A stretch of 64,000 bases of DNA, from contig NC_087068.1 of the NCBI RefSeq assembly GCF_963678635.1, positions 18,169,872 through 18,233,871 of the forward strand, in the 5' to 3' direction. Below the pieces are notes generated by a model that saw only the letters and a program-made list of their open reading frames with translations, made no database searches and was not told the DNA's origin. The DNA is from Symsagittifera roscoffensis. Its lineage: Eukaryota > Xenacoelomorpha > Acoela > Convolutidae. How positions within the stretch are numbered: position 1 is the first letter of the stretch; every line of letters begins with the position of its first letter. Positions 1 to 10,330 of the stretch are shown here, in pieces. A program made the translations under genes and the position numbers.

Positions 1-485
1 TAGGAATCCGCAGAACTAGTCCTGAAATCCGCTTAATTAAGATATGTTTCGATGGGGGCACAAATACGATGGGAAAATTGTGGAACAAAAGGCGGTGAGT
101 TTGGCTTTTGACCGCGAGTGTTGCAGATTCCATGTACATGATGTAGATTCTATGTACAATGTGAATTTTAGCGAAATATGCGTAGCCCATGGGTGTTTTA
201 CTTTCTAGGCTCAAAATGAACCCAATTGGTCACTCAATTTATAGAAAGTTCCCTAGCATTTCGTTAAGCTTCAAATGGTCTCAACGCGATACTTCATGAA
301 ATATTGGAATACCTAGAAATTTCAATAACATGACCATGGCATAGGAATTGAAATTAGATATAGCATGTTTAACGGGACAAAAGACTCGATGAAGATAAAA
401 TAATTAAACCGGCAAGCATGAGTCGTCTTTTTATGAGACCAGCTATTTGTATGGTTTGCATTAAGTGGAGTTGAGCGACACTGAC

Positions 486-596
486 CTTGAATGGAGTTGA
501 AGTTTTCCAAGTACTCGTTGGGGTCCTCGCCACAGTGGGCCTGGTGTCTGGGGGCCAGAGTGGTGAAGTACTCGTTCTCCTTCTGACACACTTTGG
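486..596 (-). CDS. VWD-C8 gene exon 12: TIL-like start
   Basis: Acceptor TTGTAG, donor GTCAGT. Encodes AKVCQKENEYFTTLAPRHQA and HCGEDPNEYLENFNSIQ. Its phase accepts exon 11 and carries one base on to an exon beyond the window's left end. Confidence 0.7.
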
Positions 597-3500
597 CTAC
601 AACACAAATTAACACACTCAGTTCAAACTTTCAATGTGGGAAAAGTATGTTAATTGATGTTGTAGAGAAAAAAGATCTCTAAAAGAAGCAAAAATAAAAT
701 ATGGGTCCCATTATTTTTGAGAAAACTTGATAAAGGCCCGGAAGCAAATGAACTTATTTTTTCTGAAGTTAACTGAAAATTTTCGACAGGATACCATCGA
801 TAATTTTGGGAAAGTACTATTCTACTTGACCATAAATGTTTTTTTTTTGGCTCTGACTTTGAAGAAAACAGAATATTTGATTGATTTATAGTGCAATTCG
901 ATTACTATTCGTGGCAATATTCACAGGGCCATGCAAACATGACTCACCGCACTTGGTCCACTCATCATTGCAGAGAGATGAAGACACACACTGGTAGTGG
1001 TATGACTCAAATATTCCACACAGCTGCTCATCAATGAACTCCCTCCTCTCCTCCTCAGAAGAGAGACTCTTGTCCATGGAGGCGAAGCAGTACGTCATCA
1101 TGCACACCTTCTCGTACTCTTGTACGAACACCTGAACAGAAGAAGATCAGAAGGAGGATCGAATTGGAAACACTTTCACCAAACTTTTCCACTCGGCGAC
1201 GTTTGAAAGCTGGCTATATAGTCCAACGACCTTCTCTACAGAATTACTTTAAAAAAGAACCCATTATGGGTCTCTGCTTAGCCGTTTGATAAGGTCAAGT
1301 TAGGGAAATTATTCATCTCTACTACAGAATCAAGGAAAAATATTTTAATGAAGCTTTGACAATTATTGCATACTACCGATTATAACTTTTTCCTTAGTTT
1401 CTTGAAAATTTATGTCTCTACTCACGAGGTCTGTGTTCTCTGCGCACTGTTTGAAGATGCCGACTCTCAACTGGGCACACTCCTGGGCTGCTCTGAGACA
1501 GGAACTGCCACTCGCACTGCACGTCTTACTCACTCTCACAATGTCCTATGAGAAGATATACATGCTATTAAGATAAAGGGAATAAAAGGAGAACTGACAA
1601 GATCAACCTGCATGAGAACATCACATGGGAGTAACCAAAGCCAATATGGAAATTGCAAATGATACCAATTATGTTGCTGATTGAAGACTATTTTCAATCA
1701 GTTCGTTTTATTGGTAATCATTTTGATTTGTTGAATGATCCTGTACATGACATCTTAGAAAAAAACTTTGACAAAAGCCTATCGGTCTAAGTTTTTTAAG
1801 TATTTTTGAGAATTTGTAATTTCAAGATCCATTTTCAATAAATTTTAAGAAAAAAACAATAAGATGAGTCCTAGAAAACAGAAATAGGCGTACGTTAGGT
1901 CCAACAGTCCAGGACCTGACGAGGTCTTCAACTGATGACGCAGTCTGCTTGTTCTTCTTGGTCATGTCATTTGTCCAGTCGTCATCTGCATTACCACACA
2001 TGCCCACGATCTCATTGGAGAAAGTATGGTCCATTTTGATCTAGAAAAAAAGGGAAAAATACTATAAAAAAAGAGGTTAATTTGGACAATTACAAAGAAC
2101 ATTGAATTTATTTTTTTCACAAAAAAAATCGAAATTTGGCATTCTGTTGCTATTTGTACCTTAAGATACCTAGCGGATTAAACGATTTGTTTTTAATGAT
2201 TAATGAAAATTAAGTTTTATAAAATCAGCGATTATTTCAGCCTGATGGCTAAAACTTTCCATTATTCTGTTCTAACCTCGAAGTTGTTTCGTCCGTTCCA
2301 CATGATGTAGACTCCGAATGATCCAATCCTCACTCCCCACGTCTCACTGCTCAGTTTGCTCACTTGCAATCCAGTGTGGGTGGACCTAATCAAAGAAAAA
2401 ATTCATTGGTTTTTTTTGGTTAAATAACACAGAGGCGAAGCAAAAAAACTGAAGACAAAAAACGAAATGAGCCTCAAATTAGCAAAAAAAGGCGCTATGT
2501 GTCGGATTCTAATCTGCGACCTAGCAAATTTGAGTCTCACGCACGAACCACTCAGCCAAGGATGCTTAAAATCCCCAAAAAGTAGTCACCAATAACGCCG
2601 GCTACATATGCTAAAAAATTGCCAATTCGATGCAGCAAAAGTAGCACCAAATGCAAAAAGACACAATTTTGCAAGTAATCATTTGGAATATAACAAACTA
2701 AAGGCACTCCCACTACCTTAGCATGTAACAAATCGGAAAGCATAAAGCCATTTTATAAACTATGCATTTCAAAAAAAAATGCGAGATATATTGAATTAGA
2801 AAATTTCTAAAATTGAGATTTAATTTTAGTTATGTTGTTTGAAACAAATAGCAACTTTCGGTTCATTCGATGAATTTAAAATGCATCAACTGTGGTAATA
2901 TATTAATATTGGAATGTCAAAGCACATTCGATCAAAAAGCTGTTAAAGGTGACCCAAAAGTGGCCCAAATATGTATAGTATAAATATAAATACACGAAAA
3001 AATCCAAATTTATTGCCATCATTACCCGACACGGATATGCAATTATTGGTGCTGCACTATGGTTTATACAGTGTCTCAAGTTCTTAGATGTGAAAACCCT
3101 ATTCAAATCTTGAACAAGCTGATTACGGATAATAAAGTGAACAAACCTTTAGAGTTGTGCAGTACAGCAAGAAGATTGCCAACATGTGTATGCAAAAACT
3201 CAAATAAGCCAATTTTTCATTATCCTAAATTATCAGCCTCTTTTTCTTGAAATTATAAACACAGAGGCGACGCTATGCGAGAACACAAAAAGCAGCTCTA
3301 AAATGCAATAAAAAAGTAGAAATAAGCCTCGAATTAACAAAAGATTTGGCTACGTCTGAGATCCGAACCTGCGACCTAGAGATTAGGAGTCTCGCACGGA
3401 AGCCTAACACTTTTAATGAACGCTTTTAGTTGCGAGTTAGGTTAGAAAAAAGAAGGTTGTTAATAATACACTAATGTAAAAAACCTTCCTCCCAGCAAGT

Positions 3501-6500
3501 GAATATATTTAATCATAATTTTTTAGACTGCTACATTCTGGATAATGAAGAACGGTTAGGAAATGTTTTCTATTATTTAATTAAGTAAGATCTAGTATTT
3601 TTCTTTTTTTTTCTGATAAAGGTTCATTTTCTGGTTTTTAGGCGAAAACCAGTAAAGGTTCCTTTTCTGCTTTTAGGTGAAAACCACTCAAAATGAACTC
3701 TAAGTGGTCAAAAAACTAAGTTTATACATTGAGAATTTATTTCTCACCCAGTATCAAAAAAATTACCAAATAAATTTCCGCTCTGAGACACCTTTAAACG
3801 GACCTGTAGGTCCGATGCTGCTCTCCCAGTCAGTAAAAATTGTGGCGAGGTTTGTAAATTTATATAAAACCAACCACAATAGAACTACCTGACAACAATT
3901 TATTATTGGTTTTATTATTAAACAACTCATTGCGTACTCTTTTTCAGAGTGTAATTGGATTTTTTGCACCATTGTTCAGGCCGAGCTCTGATTTAAAACA
4001 CGTAATGGGAGTATGCGTAAAGATGCATACTAAATGAGACGCCACCGAATTTATTAAATGCGATAGTGTCATCATCTCTTGATGAGACCACTTTCCGATC
4101 ATTCAATGGCTATTTCTCGTTGAAACCTATCAGCAGAGTATAGCCCCCCTCACTAACACAAACATCCTACAATGGTGTGGCTATAATTTTTTATAATGCT
4201 AGACTGGGAGGAGGATTAATCAACAAATTTGCACTCTTTTTGGACATGTCAATCAAGACGACGATCTAGACTGACCTGAATCCCTCGTCGGTGTTGAGGT
4301 CGAGGAACTGTTCGGATCCGAGAGAGGGTTTGACTGCCACTTCCCTGCCTGCACTGGCGAACGGGGTGAGGATGAGATCTTCAGTGCCAGAGGGACCACC
4401 AGTCTTTACGGTAAGCACGTATTTCTGAAACAGACAAACATTGCGCTTAAAATACGTTGTCTCAATAAGAAATTGTCTCAAAATTTTTCAAAATTATCTC
4501 TTTTAAATCATGATCTTAGGTCAACATCTTAGTCCCAAAAATGTCAAATACAATGCGACTAATTAACTTACCATGCTAGCTAACTTAGGGTGTTTACCCC
4601 AATTACCTTAGCATACAATAGAAACCATACATGATAAAATAACTTGCCTTTATGCAACAGTTATTACGTAATTCCCATTTCTACCTAATCATCATTCCTA
4701 CGTAATGTGACCTTACCATCTGGAAGGTAGCGGTGTCCACTCCGGAATAGACTACTTTGAAGTCGAACAGACTGGACTCAATGTCCTTGGCCAGAGTGAG
4801 TTGTCCGTTCACAGGCTGGAACAGCAGCACTCTCCCGTCGAAGGAGCGCAGGTGGTAGCGACTGAACGACTGGCAGATCTTCAGGGATTGTTTACCTTGA
4901 GTCACTTCGCCAGTGAACACAGCTGGAGAAACATTACAAAGTTACGTAATACTTTGCCGCGACAGGAAACAGAAAAAAGCCACTAGCTCTACACAAAGCA
5001 AAAAAACTGTTTTGTTTATATTGATGATGTTCATGAGATGATTGCATAATTTTGTAAACAAAATCTTGCTTATTTTTATATGGTTTTCATACGATTTTTG
5101 AGTTTTTTCGCACAAAATCTTGTTTAAATTGATGATTTTCATGATTTGTGTCGTTTAGTTTGAATTCATATTTGGAATTCAAACTTTGAATTCAACAGCG
5201 ATTTTCAGGGATGTACAGGTATAAAAAAAGGAATGATACATCAAGGCAATTTGCATCCATGTTTACTGGATGAATCAGATAATTCACAACCATGTTTCAG
5301 TCATGATTCATCGATGAAACATCAATGTAATTTGCATCCATGTTTCATAGATCAATCGTGGATGACCATCGTTAAAGTGGCACTGCAACATGAATGATAC
5401 ATGGTTGCAAAAAGTGAAAGATCTATGATACATTTCTTAATTGCAATGCAACTTCAACCCGGGTCTTTGTGCTCGTAATTTTGGTCTTTCATATTTCAGT
5501 AAAGGTGATCTTCCACATAATTCATGTATGATAACAGCGTATTACAAAATGTTTCCCAAGGTGCCACAAGCAAATGACACCGTAGGAAACATTTTTTAAT
5601 ACGCCGTCATCGTCATTTATCTCTCGGTTTTTTGTCTTGGATGAGTGTCTCCAAATATTCGATCTCTTTTTAGAAGTTAAAAAAAATGTGTAAACTGACG
5701 ATTGTGAGTGATGTTGTTGAGTCCCTTGGATTCCATGATGGAGTCGCAGCCCTCCTTCTGGATCTGCAGGATGTCATCTGGACTCAATCCAGTCACGTCA
5801 CTCTGGTCCCAGTCGCCGACTGCAACACACGAAACACATATAGAATTGAATTAAAACACATTGAAAGATGTTTGAAATATATTAGAGAAACTACCATTAT
5901 TAAGAGCAGCCATTTGAGTGGGAAAAAAACACCAAAAACATCATCAAAATCCCAGCTCAAACAAAATGCGTTCAATTTTACAAAAAGCAGTCGAAAATAA
6001 TTCCATAAACTGCTTTAAACTATCAATCAATTGCCAACTGATTAACTTATATTGATAGGATGTTTTTCACTCATTTTGATCTTTCATTTTTAGGCAGTCG
6101 TATCCAAATTCAGCGTAAATTAAGATTGAAGAACCCAGGAGAAATAACAAGTGCCGGAGAACAATGAATAAATTACGTTTTTGCTGACAGAGCTTTTCGA
6201 TGTCCCATCCGAGACAACACACGTCATTCTTGTCAGTGTTCAACTCATACGCAACCATCAGACTGTCTACACGCCTGAAAAAATATAAAATTATAATGAA
6301 AAACAATAAAAGTAAAAATTCGAAATTATAGAATTTCAATAAAACCTGTGAGCAATGGATAATAAAGCCTCCGCTCTGAATAAAATCAAAATTATTCAAA
6401 CAATCTTCCTGGAACTATGAAAAAACTGTTGATTCAACAACCTTAATTGCCCAAAAACAGAAAGTCATGAAAAAAGTAACACCACCGAAATCTATCTAAT

Positions 6501-9500
6501 TTGAAATGCCTTCAGAATATTAAGATCATTTTTGTTTTTATTCATTGCATATTCATAAAGTTTTCTTCGAACTGCAAAAAACTTAGACTATTCTGTTTTT
6601 CAAACATAAACCAAGCACATTTTTGAATGGTACAATTGAGGACTAGGTCGTGAAATCAAAATCATGTTTTGCAAAAAAAAACTCTCAAAAAACTATTGGA
6701 AAGAATGGTTGGTAAAGCTATTCTGTTTTTCAAACATAAACCAAGCACATTTTTGAATGGTACAATCGAGGACTAGGTCGTGAAATCAAAATCATGTTTT
6801 GCAAAAAAAAACTCTCAAAAAACTATTGGAAAGAATGGTTGGTAAATTTGTAAAAAAAAAACCAGGAAAAAAACAAAAGGAACGTCGAAGCACAAAACAT
6901 GAAATCAAAAAATAAGCAAAAACAGAAAAATATATAGATCTTTCAAAACGTTCACATCGATCGCTTGAAAAGCTCGATTGGGGAAAACATGTCGAAAAAA
7001 TGCCAGCGTCAAAACAGCAAAAAAAAACGAACTTTTTGAAGCAGTTATCAAGCCGATAACACTCAAGGACACTCGTTAAGTCCAAAAAAATTGTCAAAAA
7101 CTTCAGCTAACAATTTTTGCGTGACAATCTACTCTACAAAAAAATTATCGCGAAAATATATTTTGCATTTCAAATGCAGCAATATACGTCAACTATGCCA
7201 CCATAACATGAATAAAACCATTCAAGCCGAATTGGTGAAAGTTATTGAACCAAAAAGTTACAGAGAGGCAAAGCTTCGCTACGCTTCGAAATTTTTGAAG
7301 CCGTAACCAAGCCGAAAAACATTAAAGGACGCTCATTAAGTCCAAAAATAATTCAAAAATCTTCAGCTAACAGGTTTTTTGTGATAATTTTTTTACAAAA
7401 AAAAATGTTACCGCGAAAATATATTTTGCGCTTCAAATGCCGCAATATACGTCGAATATATTGAACCAAAAAGCTGGCAAATGTAATAAAATAGTGATAA
7501 ACGCCGAACAAACTCTTGATGGTAAAACTGAAAACATGATAAGAAAATTTGGAAAAGAACGGATACTTAGAAAACAAACATGTTCAAAAAATGTCTGTAG
7601 TTGCAGAAAGGACTTTTTTGACGAAGCACCCAGGAAAAGAGTCCTCTTAGCAAAATTTCAATTTTCAAAATAATGGCTAACAACTGGTTGCAATAACCCT
7701 GGCTAATCGCAAGATTATTCCGAATAAGGGTCCTAAAAAAACTTGCAAGGCCCCTGCATGCGTCAACCTATGAGTAGAAGCACGCACATATCTGTTTTCT
7801 ACCAGTAGGAAACTACAGATATTTCATCGAAAATCACGAAGCCGAAAAGCCATCAGCAAAAACTTAATATCAAAGTTATATTGTTATACATACTAAATTT
7901 AGAATTCTTCACCCATGAATAAAATACTCAAAAAGATTTAACTTAATCATTTGAAAAAAAGAAAGCTCAATCGACCAGAATTGAGACAAAGATCATGAAG
8001 CCCAGAACTTGAAAGAAATACATATCGAAAAAAGTCTGGCCAATACTAAAACCCCAGATTTGTAAAAAAAAATTGTTTCCGACAAGAAAGTCTAGTTCAC
8101 GATTAAAATACATGACACTTGCTCTCGCAAGTTCAAAAATAGAAACATATATAACATTTTTTGATAGGGTTGAGCCAAAACGCAGTTCTACAGAAATAGG
8201 CATTTAAGCCAAAACAATTCTAGAAGACCACCTGAAAGTCAAATAGAAGCTTTTATCGATATATTCGTCAAGGTGGTAGTCAATAGACCGGTCATAAAAG
8301 AGCGTTCAAGAAAATTGAACACAGAGGCAAAGCTTCGCTTCGCAAACACTAGCAAGAGCACGACAAAAAGCAGCTTTAGTAAGTTCAATAAAAAATTAGA
8401 AACAAGCCTCCAATTACTAAAAAAAATTCGTCAACGTCTGGGGTTCGAACCCACCAACTAGAGATAAAGAGTCTCACACACTAACCACTCAGACACAGAC
8501 GCTTAATAGTCACCAAAAACTAGCCAAAAAAGCAGAGAACAGATTCTATATGATTTATGTTGCTACAGTGAAACTTCCAAATTAGTGAAAACGTTTAATG
8601 AACACTTTTACTTGCGAGTTAGGTTTCAAAAAAGAAGGTTCGAACTAATACACTACGCTGATCGTTAGTATAAAAACGCATAAATTGAGAAACCTATAAA
8701 CAGTATATAGTCCGGAATTATGCGAAACTACCAAAATCGACACTTAAAAATCAAAAACTTTTTTTAAAAATCTTATCTATCATACAGTTATATTTTACCA
8801 ATTTTCGAACAAAAGAAGCGAAGCTACAAGCTATACTTCACAAAAACAAGTGAAAAATGGCAAGAGATTTTAAAACATGACAAAACAAGCTTTAAAGAAA
8901 AACAATCATTGAAAAAGAGATCTACAGGCACAAAAATCATTCTAGTTACCATGCGCGAATTATTCATGCGCGAATTATTTAGAAAAAAAACTTGGTACTA
9001 TAACACAAGCGATGATTTTGTAATTATAAACATCGTGTCTCCATTTGAAAAAAATGATGAAAAACGCGCTCGGATAACTTACTTTTCGTAGACACACTCG
9101 CTTCCGGCATGTATGCCCGCGAAGTAGTAGTCGTTGACGTTGTCTCCCGGTGGCACGCTCGACTCGCTAGAGATAGCGGGCGGACAATCCGCACTGCTGC
9201 CCTTTGCCTCTCTCACCTAAAAGTGAAATTGGAACTTTTTTCACTACTTGATTCCTACAAACTAAGTTCAATGGTACCTACAAATGGCTAGCCAGAAGGT
9301 TACACATGAGCCAATATTTAATGTTTTAAGGTATCCCCACTGTAATTCAGTTGTTTTTCAAAAAATCCCAATTCAAAAACACCGCTCAGAGCTCGCTACA
9401 AATAAAATTTCAAAAAAAACAATTACCACATGTCATAGCCAAAAAATATTAAATAAATTTTAATGCTGCCAAATTATGCGTACTACAACACAACTGTGAT

Positions 9501-10223
9501 ATTAATGATGCATAGAACTTGAAATGAAAAACTACATACTGCCAAGTATTTTGGTTAAAATAATAGATTTAAGAAGACTGACCTTCACGCAGAAGTGGGG
9601 TTGGGCGGGAGGGGAGTCGACTTGAGGTTTGGAAGAGGCATCGCCCAAGCGCACACATTGGCTGAAACAAATAAACGTGAAAGTATAAACAAACTTTAAA
9701 AAATTTCATTCATTTTAGTGATAGTAGTAATTGAGATTTATTCCAAGTCAGTGGGCACATGCATTGATTCCTGATTTGCCGTTTGTTATCCTAATCTACC
9801 TTGATTTTGGTTAATGGAAAATTCCATGAAACAATTGAAAAACTTCCAAACTTTGAAAGTAATTTTATGAGTTTTTCAATTTTCAAACTTCATAAAGTAC
9901 ATCGGAAAAATTACAAAAAAACCTGTGTGATAAATATCCTTGCATGATGGCTCTTCACAGGATTGATTTTCTACTTCAATTATTTGTCAACAAATATCGA
10001 AAAATTAGTTTGTACAGATATTGAATAGAAAAAAGAACGCAATAAAATAATAGCTTAGCACTGTTAAAATATTGGAAAGAACATAATACCTACACTCGCG
10101 TACTTTTAAGAACTCTGATGAGATCTTTATCATTAGAGACAAAACTTAGCGTTTGTTATAAACTGTACTCGAAACTTACGATGCTAGAAGGGACCATAAA
10201 AGAAACTTCACAAATCCCCCCAT
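486..10223 (-). CDS. Secreted VWD-C8 domain protein, 12 exons, 3' end outside window
   Basis: Twelve exons join with GT-AG sites and agreeing phases into about 500 codons: 10180-10223, 9583-9661, 9083-9216, 6177-6274, 5700-5819, 4717-4922, 4276-4424, 2277-2385, 1894-2040, 1426-1545, 948-1131, 486-596. Exon 1 gives MGGFVKFLLWSLLAS, a typical signal peptide. Residues about 15-160 are a Cys-containing region I do not recognise (VCCLGWDIEKLC). Residues about 175-345 are a von Willebrand type D domain, with CQSFSRYHLRSFDG at its start and GMCGNADDDWTND near its end. Residues about 365-460 are a C8 domain (CAQL, VCMMTYC). A Cys-rich TIL-like start follows (residues about 464-500). Families with VWD-C8-TIL units are extracellular: mucins, otogelin, zonadhesin, SCO-spondin. 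Whether more units follow downstream cannot be seen. An adhesive or mucus-type secreted role is inferred. Exons use more G and C than the introns, which hold SINEs and simple repeats. Confidence 0.85.
948..1131 (-). CDS. VWD-C8 gene exon 11: second half of C8 domain
   Basis: Acceptor GTTCAG, donor GTGAGT. Encodes VFVQEYEKVCMMTYCFASMD and ends CNDEWTKC. The VCMMTYC, QLCGIFESYHYQC and WTKC pieces complete the eight-Cys pattern. Confidence 0.8.
1426..1545 (-). CDS. VWD-C8 gene exon 10: first half of C8 domain
   Basis: Acceptor TCATAG, donor GTGAGT, 40 whole codons. Encodes KTCSASGSSCLRAAQECAQL and IFKQCAENTDL; Cys spacing fits the beginning of a C8 domain. Confidence 0.8.
1894..2040 (-). CDS. 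VWD-C8 gene exon 9: VWD CGN block
   Basis: Acceptor TTCTAG, donor GTACGC, 49 whole codons. Encodes EIVGMCGNADDDWTNDMTK, the diagnostic G-x-CGN-x-x-DDW motif that ends VWD domains, then VEDLVRSWTVGPN (the usual F-x-x-SW-x-V tail). Confidence 0.85.
2277..2385 (-). CDS. VWD-C8 gene exon 8: VWD domain
   Basis: Acceptor GATTAG, donor GTTAGA. Encodes THTGLQVSKLSSETWGVRIG and FGVYIMWNGRNNFE; the G-V-x-I-x-W-x-G pattern is typical of VWD domains just before the LCGN block. Confidence 0.75.
2425..2566 (-). repeat. SINE fragment with tRNA-like head
   Basis: Minus strand carries TTGGCTGAGTGGTTCGTG, like the A box of tRNA-Ser/Leu, near 2560, and the tail motif with CGCCTCTGTGTT near 2430. Same family as the copies at 3254, 8322 and 24555; this copy is degraded and its B box is weak. 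It lies in an intron of the VWD-C8 gene. Confidence 0.55.
3254..3475 (-). repeat. SINE copy in VWD-C8 intron
   Basis: Shares the ordered blocks of the other copies: ACACAGAGGCGA tail, AAGCAGC, TAGAAATAAGCCTCGAATTA, GACCTAGAGATTAGGAGTCT and the leader TTGCGAGTTAGGTTAGAAAA. Read on the minus strand it is leader, tRNA-like head, body, tail. Confidence 0.6.
4276..4424 (-). CDS. VWD-C8 gene exon 7: VWD domain middle
   Basis: Acceptor TTTCAG, donor GTCAGT. Encodes KYVLTVKTGGPSGTEDLIL through LDLNTDEGFR; no Cys, beta-rich, central part of the VWD domain by position. Confidence 0.75.
4717..4922 (-). CDS. VWD-C8 gene exon 6: start of VWD domain
   Basis: Acceptor CTCCAG, donor GTAAGG. It contains KICQSFSRYHLRSFDGRVLL, the family's C-x-H-Y-x-SFDG opening, then QLTLAKDIES matching the Y-x-LAKD strand of VWD domains. 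Confidence 0.8.
5240..5365 (+). repeat. Short direct repeats, two copies
   Basis: The block CATCAAGGCAATTTGCATCC followed by ATGTTT near 5240 recurs at about 5321 with two changes. Just before it (5160-5195) are palindromic GAATTCAAA/TTTGAATTC steps. Intronic, no coding sense. Confidence 0.5.
5536..5606. repeat. Imperfect long inverted repeat (hairpin)
   Basis: GCGTATTACAAAATGTTTCC with AAGGTG on the left pairs with CACCGT and GGAAACATTTTTTAATACGC on the right, separated by a short loop. Intronic; may be a small palindromic element. Confidence 0.45.
5700..5819 (-). CDS. VWD-C8 gene exon 5
   Basis: Acceptor TTGCAG, donor GTCAGT. Encodes GDWDQSDVTGLSPDDILQIQ and KEGCDSIMESKGLNNITHN, with possible N-glycosylation at NIT. 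Phase fits both neighbours (one base carried at each end). Confidence 0.7.
6177..6274 (-). CDS. VWD-C8 gene exon 4
   Basis: Acceptor TTTCAG, donor GTAATT. Encodes RVDSLMVAYELNTDKNDVCC and LGWDIEKLCQQK. The paired Cys followed by W and a further C recalls AMOP-like cysteine patterns, but the match is too short to call. Confidence 0.7.
6588..6846 (+). repeat. Tandem duplication of a 130-bp unit
   Basis: Unit 6588-6717 is repeated at 6718-6846 almost base for base (for example ACAATTGAGG against ACAATCGAGG). Noncoding, within an intron of the VWD-C8 gene. High identity implies a recent event or an assembly artefact. Confidence 0.85.
7032..7470 (+). repeat. Diverged direct repeat, period about 260 bp
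   Basis: Blocks such as CGCGAAAATATATTTTGC and the text around CTTCAGCTAACA, each followed by CAATATACGTC, occur twice in the same order near 7080-7200 and 7340-7460. Noncoding. Confidence 0.55.
8322..8662 (-). repeat. SINE, best preserved copy
   Basis: On the minus strand: leader with CCTAACTCGCAAGTAAAAGT, then CTGAGTGGTTAGTGTGTGAG (A-box-like) and GGTTCGAACCCCAGACG (B box), body, and a 3' hairpin GCGAAGCGAAGCTTTGCC ending CTCTGTGTT. An RNA polymerase III promoter of tRNA-Ser/Leu type is inferred. It lies in an intron of the VWD-C8 gene. Confidence 0.65.
9083..9216 (-). CDS. VWD-C8 gene exon 3
   Basis: Acceptor TTTTAG, donor GTAAGT. Encodes VREAKGSSADCPPAISSES through AGSECVYE. GC-rich against an AT-rich background, two Cys; no known domain recognised. 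Confidence 0.75.
9583..9661 (-). CDS. VWD-C8 gene exon 2
   Basis: Acceptor TTTCAG before 9661 and donor GTCAGT after 9583. It encodes QCVRLGDASSKPQVDSP and continues to HFCVK; Pro-rich with two Cys. Phase agrees with exons 1 and 3. Confidence 0.7.
10180..10223 (-). CDS. VWD-C8 gene exon 1: start codon and signal peptide
   Basis: ATG at 10221-10223, 14 codons plus two bases, then a GTAAGT donor. The peptide MGGFVKFLLWSLLA is hydrophobic with one Lys, as in a signal peptide. It ends in phase 2, exactly what the next exon (9583-9661) needs. No better start was found upstream. Confidence 0.75.
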
Positions 10224-10330
10224 TGGACAGGAGGATCTTCTGCTTCTAGTGGGTTGAAGAAGGCACGAAGCCAACTCGGAAAACCCGAGTGCTGAGAGCG
10301 CCGAAAACGAAGTCAGCTTACTAACAGTTG

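Noticed and set aside
8440-8515. A tRNA-Ser/Leu gene
   Set aside because: The tRNA-like part is embedded in a repeat seen at four or more places and lacks a closed acceptor stem.
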